From Roseibaca sp. Y0-43 (GTDB taxonomy: Bacteria > Pseudomonadota > Alphaproteobacteria > Rhodobacterales > Rhodobacteraceae): 64,000 nt of DNA. The notes below the pieces were generated by a model that was not told where the DNA came from, ran no database searches, and saw only the letters and a program-made list of their open reading frames with translations. The stretch is taken from NCBI RefSeq assembly GCF_020667835.1, contig NZ_JAFMPR010000010.1, forward strand, positions 1 through 64,000, written 5' to 3'. The translations under genes and the position numbers were made by a program. Each line of letters begins with the position of its first letter. The first letter of the stretch is position 1. Below, in pieces: positions 17,890-26,728 of this stretch.

Positions 17890-19299
17890 ATGCCAAAGAC
17901 CCTCTATGACAAGATCTGGGATGCCCATGTCGTGCACGAAGACGCCGACGGCACCTGCCTTTTGTATATCGACCGCCACCTGGTGCACGAAGTGACCAGC
18001 CCGCAAGCCTTCGAAGGGCTGCGCATGGCGGGCCGCAAGGTGCGCGCGCCGGAAAAGACCATCGCCGTGCCCGACCATAACGTGCCCACCACCCCAGACC
18101 GCGAAAACGGCATCGAGAATGCCGAATCGCGCATCCAGGTCGAAGCACTGGACCGCAACGCCCGCGACTTCGGCGTGAACTACTACCCGGTCAACGATAT
18201 TCGTCAGGGCATCGTGCATATCGTCGGCCCCGAACAGGGCTGGACGCTGCCGGGCATGACCGTGGTCTGCGGCGACAGCCATACGGCAACCCACGGGGCC
18301 TTTGGCGCGCTCGCCCACGGCATCGGCACATCGGAAGTGGAACATGTTCTGGCCACGCAAACGCTGATCCAGAAGAAATCCAAGAACATGAAGGTGGAAA
18401 TCACCGGCTCCTTGCGGCCGGGTGTGACCGCCAAGGACATCACCCTGTCGGTTATCGGTGCCACCGGCACCGCGGGCGGCACGGGCTATGTCATCGAATA
18501 TTGCGGCCAAGCCATCCGCGAACTGTCGATGGAAGGGCGCATGACCGTTTGCAACATGGCCATCGAAGGCGGCGCGCGCGCAGGTCTGATCGCCCCCGAT
18601 GAAACCACCTTCGCCTATGTCAAGGGCCGCCCCCATGCGCCCAAAGGCGCGCAATGGGAAGCCGCGCTCGCATGGTGGAAAACGCTCTATTCGGACGATG
18701 ATGCGCATTGGGACAAGGTCGTCACCCTGCGCGGCGAAGACATCGCGCCGGTCGTCACCTGGGGCACCTCGCCCGAAGACGTGCTGCCCATCACCGCGAC
18801 CGTCCCCGACCCCGCAAGCTTCTCGGGCGGCAAGGTCGAGGCCGCGCGCCGTGCGCTCGACTATATGGGGCTGAAAGCGGGCCAGAAGCTCAGCGACATC
18901 GAGATCGACACCGTCTTCATCGGCTCTTGTACGAATGGCCGGATCGAAGACCTGCGCGCCGCCGCTGAAATCCTGAAAGGTCACAAGATCAAGGTCAAAC
19001 GCGCCATGGTCGTGCCCGGATCGGGCCTTGTGCGCGCGCAGGCCGAAGAAGAGGGTCTGGCGCAGATCTTCATCGACGCTGGCTTCGAGTGGCGCCTCGC
19101 AGGCTGCTCGATGTGCCTCGCCATGAACCCCGATCAGCTTCAGCCGGGCGAGCGCTGCGCCGCCACCTCGAACCGCAATTTCGAGGGCCGCCAAGGCCGC
19201 GGGGGCCGCACACATCTCATGTCGCCCGCCATGGCCGCCGCGGCTGCCATCACCGGACGCCTGACCGATGTGCGCGATCTTGCGACCGAACCGGCCTGA
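17890..19299 (+). CDS. leuC: 3-isopropylmalate dehydratase large subunit
   Basis: LeuC with LeuD isomerises 2-isopropylmalate to 3-isopropylmalate in leucine synthesis. The 469-residue aconitase-like protein has the catalytic HGAFG region and the 4Fe-4S cysteines in IGSCTNGR and GCSMCLAMN. The start at 17890 begins with the family-typical [13 protein letters not shown]; an upstream in-frame ATG at 17809 would add 27 atypical arginine-rich residues. The 223 bases upstream hold a short inverted repeat (AGAACCG/CGGTTCT, 17774-17789), but I see no clear leucine leader peptide. Confidence 0.97.
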   Translation: MPKTLYDKIWDAHVVHEDADGTCLLYIDRHLVHEVTSPQAFEGLRMAGRKVRAPEKTIAVPDHNVPTTPDRENGIENAESRIQVEALDRNARDFGVNYYPVNDIRQGIVHIVGPEQGWTLPGMTVVCGDSHTATHGAFGALAHGIGTSEVEHVLATQTLIQKKSKNMKVEITGSLRPGVTAKDITLSVIGATGTAGGTGYVIEYCGQAIRELSMEGRMTVCNMAIEGGARAGLIAPDETTFAYVKGRPHAPKGAQWEAALAWWKTLYSDDDAHWDKVVTLRGEDIAPVVTWGTSPEDVLPITATVPDPASFSGGKVEAARRALDYMGLKAGQKLSDIEIDTVFIGSCTNGRIEDLRAAAEILKGHKIKVKRAMVVPGSGLVRAQAEEEGLAQIFIDAGFEWRLAGCSMCLAMNPDQLQPGERCAATSNRNFEGRQGRGGRTHLMSPAMAAAAAITGRLTDVRDLATEPA

Positions 19300-19300
19300 T

Positions 19301-19343
19301 TTCATCCTTGCAAAAATATCCTGGGGTCCGGGGCAAAGCCCCG
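19301..19343. repeat. Intergenic repeat element, copy 2
   Basis: This is a shorter relative of the element at 10231-10292: TTCATCCTTG, AAAATATCCTGGGG, then the hairpin CCGGGGC-AAA-GCCCCGG. It lies between leuC and leuD inside the operon, so the hairpin will be in the leuCD message. Confidence 0.6.
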
Positions 19344-19365
19344 GATGCGTCCGGAGGAGAGACCC

Positions 19366-19971
19366 ATGGAAAAATTCACCACACTGACAGGCGTCGCGGC
19401 CCCGATGCCGCTGGTCAATATCGACACCGATATGATCATTCCCAAGCAGTTCCTGAAAACGATCAAACGTTCAGGGCTGGGCAAGAACCTGTTCGATGAG
19501 ATGCGCTACGACAATGACGGAAACGAAATTCCCGATTTCGTGCTGAACCAGCCGGCCTATCGCAACGCGCAGATCCTTGTCGCGGGCGACAATTTCGGCT
19601 GCGGCTCGTCGCGCGAGCACGCGCCGTGGGCGCTTCTGGATTTCGGCATCCGCTGCGTCATCTCGACCAGCTTTGCCGACATCTTCTACAATAACTGCTT
19701 CAAGAACGGCATTCTGCCCATCGTGCTGCCGCAAGACCAGGTCGACGCCCTGATGGACGACGCCCGCAAGGGCGAGAACGCGCGCATCACGGTCGATCTG
19801 GACTCCCAGACCGTCACCGGGGCCGATGGGTCGGTTTACGCCTTTGAGATCGACTCGTTCAAGAAGCATTGCCTGCTGAACGGGTTGGATGACATCGGCC
19901 TCTCGCTCGAGAAAGTAGCGTCAATTGATGCTTTCGAGGCGCAGGCCGCCCAGTCACGCCCCTGGGTCTGA
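19366..19971 (+). CDS. leuD: 3-isopropylmalate dehydratase small subunit
   Basis: LeuD carries the swivel domain that completes the LeuC active site. At 201 residues it has normal length and shows [13 protein letters not shown], the [15 protein letters not shown] motif and [17 protein letters not shown]. The ATG at 19366 follows GGAGGAG by seven bases; an earlier in-frame ATG at 19345 lacks such a site. It is the second gene of leuCD and is followed by a strong terminator. Confidence 0.97.
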   Translation: MEKFTTLTGVAAPMPLVNIDTDMIIPKQFLKTIKRSGLGKNLFDEMRYDNDGNEIPDFVLNQPAYRNAQILVAGDNFGCGSSREHAPWALLDFGIRCVISTSFADIFYNNCFKNGILPIVLPQDQVDALMDDARKGENARITVDLDSQTVTGADGSVYAFEIDSFKKHCLLNGLDDIGLSLEKVASIDAFEAQAAQSRPWV

Positions 19972-19995
19972 GCTTTGATTTTTCGCGATTTTCTG

Positions 19996-20025
19996 GCGGC
20001 ATCCCTTTGGGGTGCCGCTTTTTTT
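19996..20025 (+). terminator. Rho-independent terminator of leuCD
   Basis: GCGGCATCCC (19996-20005) pairs with GGGGTGCCGC (20009-20018) around a TTT loop, with one G-T pair, and is followed directly by seven T. Confidence 0.9.
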
Positions 20026-20118
20026 CCACAAATTTGATGCAAAGGCGCGACAGTTCGACCTCGAAATTGCCCAAAGCCTTACCGATAGTCGGCATAGCAC
20101 TTGCTAGGGTGACTAGAA

Positions 20119-21078
20119 ATGGGCAACATTGTGTCAAGAATAAGGCAAGTCCGGGCGAACGGGCTGCTGGACAAGATCAAAGACCTGCGGGCAACGACCC
20201 CGCAAAAGGCATCGAGGCGAGGCAGTCGAACGTCCATGTCACATGTGGCACAGTGTTTCTTGCGCGGCATTCTGGTCGCAGTGCTGGTATTGCTGCCAGC
20301 GGTGCTCTTGCCCGGTGTGTCCCAGGACGTGGCCCAAGCCGTCACGCTGATCGCGCTGATTGCCGGGGCCGTTGTCATGGCGGAGTATGCTGCGGCCTAT
20401 CCCGGACTGATAGAGTTTCGCGACGCCAAGCCCTATAATCGCCTGCGCTTTGCCATGCTGGCGCTGGTCGTTCTGGTGTTGACCCTGTTCCAGCGCGAAA
20501 TCGCCAGCGGCCAGCCGGGCAGCTTGTCGGCGGTGGCATTCTGGCTTGCCGGCGCGTTCGATTTTGCCTTCAGCCCGATCCGGATGCTGGCCCTGTCCTT
20601 GCCCGAAGGGCTGCCCATCGCGCACCTGATAAACGTGATGGCAAGCGCCTCGCTGGCCTTCGTCACCAGCCTGCTGGGATTGTTAGGGTTTCTGGCTGCG
20701 ATGGTGCTCGGCTACTGGCCGTCGAAGGGAAGCACCTTCAATGTCTGGATCAACCTGCCGAATTTCGACCCGACCAAAGGGGTCGATGTCGTGCAACGTC
20801 TGGAACGCGATGCCCAGATTAACGTCTTGTTAGGGGTTATCCTGCCATTCTCGCTTCCGGTTCTGTTGCATGTGTCCAGCCTGCTGGTTCAGCCGCTGAC
20901 CTTTGAAACCGGTTTGACGATGGTATGGGGGATGGCCGTCTGGGCGTTTATTCCGATCAGCCTTATCACGCGGGGCGTGGCGATGTATCGGGTGGCACAG
21001 CTTATCCGCGCTCAGCGCCGTCGCATCGCAGAGGAAGAGGCCGCCGTGCCCTTGCCCGCGCGCTCTGCCTATTCCTGA
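20119..21078 (+). CDS. Conserved membrane protein of unknown function
   Basis: This encodes a 319-residue protein with a basic N-terminus of about 40 residues and then roughly six membrane helices (near 45-70, 75-95, 112-132, 180-212, 250-275, 285-305). The C-terminal tail is basic ([13 protein letters not shown]). I do not recognise a named family. It is followed by, and overlaps, the EEP-fold gene, and I believe this pair recurs in related bacteria. The role is unknown. Confidence 0.7.
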   Translation: MGNIVSRIRQVRANGLLDKIKDLRATTPQKASRRGSRTSMSHVAQCFLRGILVAVLVLLPAVLLPGVSQDVAQAVTLIALIAGAVVMAEYAAAYPGLIEFRDAKPYNRLRFAMLALVVLVLTLFQREIASGQPGSLSAVAFWLAGAFDFAFSPIRMLALSLPEGLPIAHLINVMASASLAFVTSLLGLLGFLAAMVLGYWPSKGSTFNVWINLPNFDPTKGVDVVQRLERDAQINVLLGVILPFSLPVLLHVSSLLVQPLTFETGLTMVWGMAVWAFIPISLITRGVAMYRVAQLIRAQRRRIAEEEAAVPLPARSAYS

Positions 21079-22142
21079 CCTTTTGCGCCACCACCTCGGT
21101 GGCGCAGACGGGTCGGACCGGGCAGGCAGATGCGATCCGCATCGCCTTTTGGCGCGTAGATCTGCACACGCGCGGCCCCGGAGAGGCGCTTGCCCAGATC
21201 CGTGACCGCCGCCCCAATGCGGCAGCCCTTGCACAGGTCATCGCCACGCTATCGCCCGATATCATGGTGCTGTCAGGCGTCGATTACGACATGCAGGGCC
21301 ACACGCTGAGCGCCCTGCGTGATCTTGTGGCCGAGGCTGGCGTCACCTTCCCCCATCTTTTCGCGCCACAGCCCAATGCGGGCTTCGACAGCGGTCTGGA
21401 CCTCAATCGCGATGGCCGGGCGCACGGCCCCGATGACGCGCATGGCCATGGCGACTATGCGGGCGAACGGGCACTCGCGGTCATGTCGCGCCACAAGCTG
21501 AACCTGCCCAAGCTGCGCGATTTCACCGGCTTCCTGTGGCGCGATTTGCCCGATGCCCTGCTCTATGGCGGGATGGGCCCCGCTTTGGCCGGGCATCACC
21601 GCCTGTCGAGCGTGGCCCATTTCGAGCTGCCCGTGACCCTGCCGGGGGGGCGCGAACTGGCGTTGCTGATCTATCAGGCCGGCCCGCCCGTCTTCGGCGA
21701 TCACCCCGACCGAAATCGCAACCGCAACCATGACGAAACCGCCTTCTGGACGCGTCTTCTGGAGGGCGCATTGCCGGTGCCACCGCCGCCCGCCTCCTTC
21801 GTGCTGATCGGAGGCAGCAATCTGGACCCGTTCGACGGCGACGGACGAAACAGCGCCATGCGCGATTTGCTCGCGCATCCGGCGCTGCAAGACCCGCGGC
21901 CCGCCAGCCCTGGCGGTGCCGCCCACGCAGACCCCAACCATAACGGCCCGCCGCACCTCGACACGGTCGCCTGGGATACCGAGCAAGGCAATCTGAGGGT
22001 GTCTTACATCCTGCCCTCTGCCAAGCTGACCGTGACCGGCGCAGGCGTGTTGTGGCCACTGGCAGACGACCCGCTAGATGCGGTGCTGGCCGAAACCGGC
22101 ACGCTGCACAAACCCGTCTGGGTGGATATCGCGGTTAATTGA
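20925..22142 (+). CDS. Endonuclease/exonuclease/phosphatase (EEP) family protein, secreted, start uncertain
   Basis: The mature part (from about base 21100) is an EEP-fold protein: [14 protein letters not shown], the [18 protein letters not shown] segment, [11 protein letters not shown] and [13 protein letters not shown] are typical of the bacterial secreted group. The glutamate usual after the 'DVLALQE'-type strand is absent, so catalysis may differ. A signal peptide ([19 protein letters not shown]) is visible, but no ATG, GTG or TTG lies in frame just before it. The nearest, ATG 20925, overlaps the upstream gene by 154 bases. Initiation at a non-standard codon coupled to the upstream stop is possible. 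Confidence 0.65.
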   Translation: MGDGRLGVYSDQPYHAGRGDVSGGTAYPRSAPSHRRGRGRRALARALCLFLTFCATTSVAQTGRTGQADAIRIAFWRVDLHTRGPGEALAQIRDRRPNAAALAQVIATLSPDIMVLSGVDYDMQGHTLSALRDLVAEAGVTFPHLFAPQPNAGFDSGLDLNRDGRAHGPDDAHGHGDYAGERALAVMSRHKLNLPKLRDFTGFLWRDLPDALLYGGMGPALAGHHRLSSVAHFELPVTLPGGRELALLIYQAGPPVFGDHPDRNRNRNHDETAFWTRLLEGALPVPPPPASFVLIGGSNLDPFDGDGRNSAMRDLLAHPALQDPRPASPGGAAHADPNHNGPPHLDTVAWDTEQGNLRVSYILPSAKLTVTGAGVLWPLADDPLDAVLAETGTLHKPVWVDIAVN

Positions 22143-23013
22143 GCAGCCCGGCATGGCGCATGGCCGCGTCCATGCGCGCCTTGGCCGTGTCGGTCAGTCC
22201 CAGAAGCGGCAAGCGCACCTCTTCACGGCAGCGCCCAAGCTGGGACAGGCCGTATTTTGCACCCACCAGCCCCGGCTCTGCAAAAATGGCCACGTGCAGC
22301 GGCATCAGGCGGTCATGGATTTCCAGCGCGCGGGCATAATCGCCCGCCAGCGTCGCCTCTTGAAATTCCGAGCAAAGGCGCGGCGCGACATTGGCGGTCA
22401 CGGAAATGCAACCCACCCCGCCTTGCGCGTTGAAGCCCGGTGCGGTCGCGTCCTCGCCCGAGAGCTGAAGGAAATCGGGACCGCAGGCCATGCGTTGCAG
22501 GCTGACGCGCTCCAGCTTGCCGGTGGCGTCCTTCACCCCGATGATGCGCGGCAATTCGGCCAGCCGCGCCATGGTGTCGGGCATCATGTCGACCACAGAG
22601 CGACCGGGAATATTGTAGATGATGATCGGCAGATCGCAGGCATCATGCAGAGCGCGGTAATGCGCGATCAGACCCTCTTGCGTGGGCTTGTTGTAATAGG
22701 GTGTGACCACAAGGGCCGCATCTGCGCCGACCTCTTGCGCGTGCCGCAGGAAACCAATCGCTTCGATCGTGTTGTTCGACCCGGCACCGGCAATCACCGG
22801 AACGCGGCCCGCCGCGGCGCGCACGACTTCCTCGACCACGCGCTTGTGTTCGTCATGGCTGAGGGTGGGGCTTTCGCCGGTCGTGCCCACCGGCACCAAG
22901 CCATGAGAGCCTTCGGTAATCTGCCATTCGACCAGCGCGTGAAGCGCGTCGATGTCCAGCGCATTATCCTTGAGCGGCGTGACCAAAGCCGGAATGGAGC
23001 CTCTGATCTGCAT
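22135..23013 (-). CDS. dapA: 4-hydroxy-tetrahydrodipicolinate synthase
   Basis: DapA condenses pyruvate and aspartate semialdehyde in lysine and diaminopimelate synthesis. The 292-residue protein has [14 protein letters not shown], the catalytic tyrosine in [13 protein letters not shown] and the Schiff-base lysine in GVKDATGK. The ATG at 23013 follows GGAGAG by five bases; the longer frame from 23091 is not family-like. Its end overlaps the convergent EEP gene by eight bases. Confidence 0.96.
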   Translation of the reverse strand: MQIRGSIPALVTPLKDNALDIDALHALVEWQITEGSHGLVPVGTTGESPTLSHDEHKRVVEEVVRAAAGRVPVIAGAGSNNTIEAIGFLRHAQEVGADAALVVTPYYNKPTQEGLIAHYRALHDACDLPIIIYNIPGRSVVDMMPDTMARLAELPRIIGVKDATGKLERVSLQRMACGPDFLQLSGEDATAPGFNAQGGVGCISVTANVAPRLCSEFQEATLAGDYARALEIHDRLMPLHVAIFAEPGLVGAKYGLSQLGRCREEVRLPLLGLTDTAKARMDAAMRHAGLLN

Positions 23014-23109
23014 GTGCCTCTCCTTGATCTTGCGCGATTGTGTGTTGCCGATAGGCTGTTGGCGGTTAGAACGATGCAAGGGCATTTTCAAGGTCTAAAG
23101 AGGTTTTTC

Positions 23110-25080
23110 ATGCCAAAGCGTGCGCAATCGGTCTGGCTTGCAACCTGGCTTGCGGGGGCGCTGGCGCTTTCTGCGGTGCCGCTTTCGGCACAGCAGACAC
23201 CGCCGCCGTCGCGCGAAGCCGGGCTTTTGGGCACTGCGTTCAGCGCGGGGGCCAGCGGCAACTGGGACGAGGCGCGCAGCATCGCCAGCCGGATCGGACC
23301 GGATGCGCGCACGCTGGTGGACTGGCAAGCCCTGCGCGCGGGCGAGGGGGATTTGCCAGATTTCGCCCGCTTTCTGGACGACCACGCACATTGGCCGCTG
23401 GCGCGCAGCCTGCAACGCAACGCCGAAGACAAGCTAGCGGGGGCCGATGCCGCCACCGTGCGCGCGTTCTTTGCCAACCGCCAACCGATAACCGATGACG
23501 GCAAGCTGGCCCTGACATTTGCGCTGGCAGACACCGACCGCGCCGCAGCCGAAGCCTTGGCGCGCGATCTGTGGCTGACTGCGCCCCTGTCCGAAACCGC
23601 AGAGGCGCGATTGCTGGCCAGCTTTGGACCGAGCTTGCAAGACCTGCACGCCGCGCGGGTCGATGCGCTATTGTGGGAAGGCGAACGCAGCGCGGCAGAG
23701 CGCAACCTGACCCGGCTGGATGCAAGCCAAGCTGCCCTAGCCCGCGCGCGTATCGCGTTGCAGGCGCGCCAATCGGGCGTGGACGCGCTGGTCGCCGCCG
23801 TGCCGGACGCGTTGCAGCGCGATCCGGGCCTTGCCCGCGACCGGTTCGACTTTCGCTATCGCTTTGTCAGCCGCGAGAGCGCGGCCGAGTTGATGTTGTC
23901 GCAGTCGCGCGCGCCCGAAGGGCTGGGCCGCGCCGAGGCTTGGGCGCAACGGCGCATCGTTCTGGTGCGCGGGGCCATGGCAGATGGCGATTACGAACGC
24001 GCCTATGCGCTGGCCACGCCGCACGGGCTGGACGACGGGATCGCCTTTGTCGATCTGGCCTTTCTGGCCGGGTTCATCGCGCTTGAATACCTGAACAAAC
24101 CCGCCGAGGCGCTGGAGCATTTCCGCGCCCTGCGCGTGCGCGTGTCCAGCCCGATTTCGCTTGGGCGCGCGGGCTTTTGGGAGGGGCGCGCGCATGAACG
24201 GCTGGGCGACGCGATTTCGGCGCAAGCTGCTTATGAATTCGCCGCCGAACACCAGACCGCCTATTACGGTCAGCTTGCCGCCGATCGGCTAGGCCTGACG
24301 CTTGACCCTATGCTTATTGACGGGCCAAGCTACCCCGATTGGCGCGACACCGCGCTTGCGCAATCCGAACTGCTGCGCGCGGCGCAACTGCTGTATGACA
24401 GCGGCGACTGGTATGAAGCACGCCGCTTCCTGATGCATCTGGCCGAACAGCTGAGCACAGAGCCAGAGCTGGGTGCGCTCAGCGACCTTGCACTGGCTTG
24501 GGGCGAGCCGAATTTCGCGCTGAAGATCGCCAAGATCGCGGTCCAAGAGGGCATCGTTTTGCCGCGCGCCTATTTCCCCGTGCCGCAAGACGAGCGGCGC
24601 GGCCTGACGGCGCCCGATGATCTGGTTCTGGCCGTCACGCGGCGCGAGAGTGAATTCGACCCCCGCGCCCGCAGCCGCGCCGATGCGCGCGGATTGATGC
24701 AGCTTCTGCCCGGCACGGGCGAGATGATGGCGCGCAAGCTGAACGTGGCCTTCTCCCCCTCTGACCTGACGCAAGACCCCGTCCTGAACATGCGCCTTGG
24801 CGCGGCCTACCTGTCGCAGCTGCGCGACGAATTCGGCCCCTCGCTTGGGTTGGTGGCGGCAGGCTACAACGCCGGTCCCGGCAGGCCACGGTCATGGGTG
24901 GGCGAGATCGGCGACCCGCGCAACCCGCAGGTGGATTTCGTGACATGGGTGGAACGCGTGCCCTTCGCGGAAACCCGCAACTACATCATGCGCGTGGCCG
25001 AATCGCAGGTGGTGTATCGCAGCCGACTGGCGGGCAGCCCCCAGCCTATCGAGCTGGAAAGCCTGATCCGGGGGCGCTAA
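23110..25080 (+). CDS. Soluble lytic murein transglycosylase
   Basis: This 656-residue periplasmic protein starts with a signal peptide (cleavage near ALSAVPLSAQ). A long helical superhelix (about residues 30-490) resembles the U-domain of Slt70, and the C-terminal SLT domain (about 505-640) holds the catalytic glutamate in RRESEFDPRARS, then GLMQLLPGTG and AAGYNAGPGR. It cleaves glycan strands to 1,6-anhydro-muropeptides. AAAGAGG lies six bases before the ATG at 23110; a much longer open frame upstream is not coding. It is divergent from dapA and ends overlapping the convergent sulfotransferase gene. Confidence 0.93.
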   Translation: MPKRAQSVWLATWLAGALALSAVPLSAQQTPPPSREAGLLGTAFSAGASGNWDEARSIASRIGPDARTLVDWQALRAGEGDLPDFARFLDDHAHWPLARSLQRNAEDKLAGADAATVRAFFANRQPITDDGKLALTFALADTDRAAAEALARDLWLTAPLSETAEARLLASFGPSLQDLHAARVDALLWEGERSAAERNLTRLDASQAALARARIALQARQSGVDALVAAVPDALQRDPGLARDRFDFRYRFVSRESAAELMLSQSRAPEGLGRAEAWAQRRIVLVRGAMADGDYERAYALATPHGLDDGIAFVDLAFLAGFIALEYLNKPAEALEHFRALRVRVSSPISLGRAGFWEGRAHERLGDAISAQAAYEFAAEHQTAYYGQLAADRLGLTLDPMLIDGPSYPDWRDTALAQSELLRAAQLLYDSGDWYEARRFLMHLAEQLSTEPELGALSDLALAWGEPNFALKIAKIAVQEGIVLPRAYFPVPQDERRGLTAPDDLVLAVTRRESEFDPRARSRADARGLMQLLPGTGEMMARKLNVAFSPSDLTQDPVLNMRLGAAYLSQLRDEFGPSLGLVAAGYNAGPGRPRSWVGEIGDPRNPQVDFVTWVERVPFAETRNYIMRVAESQVVYRSRLAGSPQPIELESLIRGR

Positions 25081-25919
25081 CCGCCAAGGCCAGCCCAATG
25101 CGGCGGGTGCGGGTCGGCCAGCCTTTGATTCAGCGCAGCCAGGTCCAGCGCGCGGTCGGGCAGGACCGTTGCCGGGTCGAACGCCCGATAGCCGAACAAG
25201 TCGAAATCCCAACGGTAAATTTCATGCACCAGATGCAGGGTCAGGTCATCGAAATAGCTGTCCAAGGGCAGGTCGGGCCGGGCCGAGACATTGAACTGGG
25301 GCAAAGCCATCGGGCGGCGGTCAGGCGGCAGCTTGGCCAACACGGGTGCGACCCCATCCGCAAAATGCTCGACATGAAACAGGTGGTCGAAGGGCAGGCC
25401 ATTGACCGTGAAGGACCGCAAATGCTGCGCCTGCGGGGTCCAGTGCCGGTCGAACCAGAAGCGGTCACGGTTGCGCAACGTATCCCGCAGGAACAGCACG
25501 AAGCGCCTGAAACCGGGGCGCGGGTCTGCCCCCTCTGACAAATCCGCCCCGTAATGCTGCATCAGAATGGCACGCAGATTGCCACGGTAATAGCTGCCAT
25601 CGCGCTGCGTGGTGCAAACCTTGTCATGGTAGCAGGCCACGAGACGCGCATAGGGGTTGCGGATGGCCGAGAACACGAAACGGTCCGGGCGGGCAATGGC
25701 GTCGGCAAAGGCAGCAGAGGGCCATTTCACCACGTCTTCGGTCGCGTCATGCACATCACCCGCGAAGAACCGGCCATGATCGGCATGGTGCATTAGCTGG
25801 CCAAGCGTGGAACAGGCGGCCTTGGGCACTTCGCGGTAGATCAGCCCGGTCGCGCGGCTGGCCCAACCGCCTGCAAAGCGGCCGGGGTATAGGCTCATGC
25901 CACTGGCTGGCCGCTGCAT
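25077..25919 (-). CDS. Sulfotransferase family 2 protein
   Basis: This 280-residue protein carries the two PAPS-binding motifs of carbohydrate-type sulfotransferases: a 5'-phosphosulfate loop in YREVPKAACSTLGQL and the 3'-phosphate motif in FSAIRNPYARLVACY. It should move sulfate from PAPS to an acceptor such as a polysaccharide or lipid. The start at 25919 was chosen for GAAAGGGG upstream; the longer frame to 25976 lacks one. No neighbour names the acceptor, though the mannose genes manC-manB lie about 0.8 kb away. Confidence 0.82.
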   Translation of the reverse strand: MQRPASGMSLYPGRFAGGWASRATGLIYREVPKAACSTLGQLMHHADHGRFFAGDVHDATEDVVKWPSAAFADAIARPDRFVFSAIRNPYARLVACYHDKVCTTQRDGSYYRGNLRAILMQHYGADLSEGADPRPGFRRFVLFLRDTLRNRDRFWFDRHWTPQAQHLRSFTVNGLPFDHLFHVEHFADGVAPVLAKLPPDRRPMALPQFNVSARPDLPLDSYFDDLTLHLVHEIYRWDFDLFGYRAFDPATVLPDRALDLAALNQRLADPHPPHWAGLGG

Positions 25920-25998
25920 GATCGCCCCTTTCCTCGGCCCTTCCCTATGATAGGTGAAGCGCGTAACCTGCCCCAAACCGACACCGTCCGAGGATCCG

Positions 25999-26382
25999 AT
26001 GCCCTATTCATACGACGACCAGAACATTTTCGCCAAGATATTGCGCGGTGAGATTCCCTGCAAAAAGGTGGCCGAGAGCACGCATTGCCTGGCTTTCCAC
26101 GACATCGCGCCGCAAGCCCCGCAGCATGTGCTGGTCATTCCCAAGGGCGCCTATGTCACCTATGACGACTTCGCCCAGAATGCGAGCGATGCCGAGATCG
26201 CCGATTTCACCCGCATGTTGGCCAAGGTCTGCGCGCAACTGGGCGTCTGCCCGACAGAAGGCGAAGGCGGGTATCGCCTGATTTCGAACGCAGGGCCGGA
26301 CGCCAACCAGGAAGTGCCCCACCTGCATGTGCATATCCTTGCTGGCACGAATATTGGCCCGCTGACCGCGAAGCGCACTTGA
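25999..26382 (+). CDS. HIT family nucleotide-binding protein (HinT-like)
   Basis: This 127-residue protein has the histidine triad HLHVHIL near its C-terminus and the N-terminal NIFAKILRGEIPCKKV block of HinT-type proteins. These hydrolyse purine nucleoside phosphoramidates such as AMP-lysine. The ATG at 25999 follows GAGGATCC. It is divergent from the sulfotransferase gene and followed by the tRNA-Cys gene. Confidence 0.93.
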   Translation: MPYSYDDQNIFAKILRGEIPCKKVAESTHCLAFHDIAPQAPQHVLVIPKGAYVTYDDFAQNASDAEIADFTRMLAKVCAQLGVCPTEGEGGYRLISNAGPDANQEVPHLHVHILAGTNIGPLTAKRT

Positions 26383-26407
26383 CGCGACGCCAGCAAGCCA
26401 ATACTTG
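26379..26407 (+). promoter_or_regulatory. Predicted promoter of tRNA-Cys
   Basis: TTGACG (26379-26384) and TACTTG (26402-26407) are 17 bases apart. The start would be near 26414, five bases before the tRNA. The -35 box overlaps the stop codon of the HIT gene. Confidence 0.45.
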
Positions 26408-26418
26408 CAGCGTCCAGA

Positions 26419-26492
26419 GGCGAGTTGGCGGAGTGGTTACGCAGCGGATTGCAAATCCGTGTACACCGGTTCGATTCCGGTACTCGCCTCCA
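26419..26492 (+). tRNA. tRNA-Cys (anticodon GCA)
   Basis: The acceptor arms GGCGAGT (26419-26425) and ACTCGCC (26482-26488) pair fully. The discriminator base is T, as expected for tRNA-Cys, and CCA is encoded (26490-26492). The anticodon stem GCGGA/TCCGT encloses TTGCAAA with GCA at 26451-26453. The T arm CCGGTTCGATTCCGG is standard. Confidence 0.97.
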
Positions 26493-26728
26493 GCCCCTCA
26501 AACACCCGCGCATTCGAAAGATTGGTCGCTCATCTGGGCTGGCTGAACGCGATTGCGTATAAGTCTTTAGCGATGGCGTTCCGCCACGCTCTTGGTCGCA
26601 CGGGCCGCGCGCGGCCTTGTGCAAGTTTGGGTTGACTAGACCCGCATAAAGACGCTTTCATTCAACTTCAGGTTACACGCCCACAAGGCTGCGTCACTTG
26701 CGCGCTCGCCCCGAAACTGGATGAAGCC

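Noticed and set aside
17771-17995. Possible leader peptide before leuC starting [12 protein letters not shown]
   Set aside because: It has no run of leucine codons and its frame runs on 74 codons into leuC without a stop, so it is not an attenuator peptide.
22078-23109. A 344-codon extension in frame before the lytic transglycosylase
   Set aside because: It is antisense to dapA. A proper ribosome site and signal peptide start at 23110.
26493-26728. Possible attachment site or island next to tRNA-Cys
   Set aside because: No integrase and no repeat of the tRNA 3' end was noticed in the window, and the following manC-manB genes look native.
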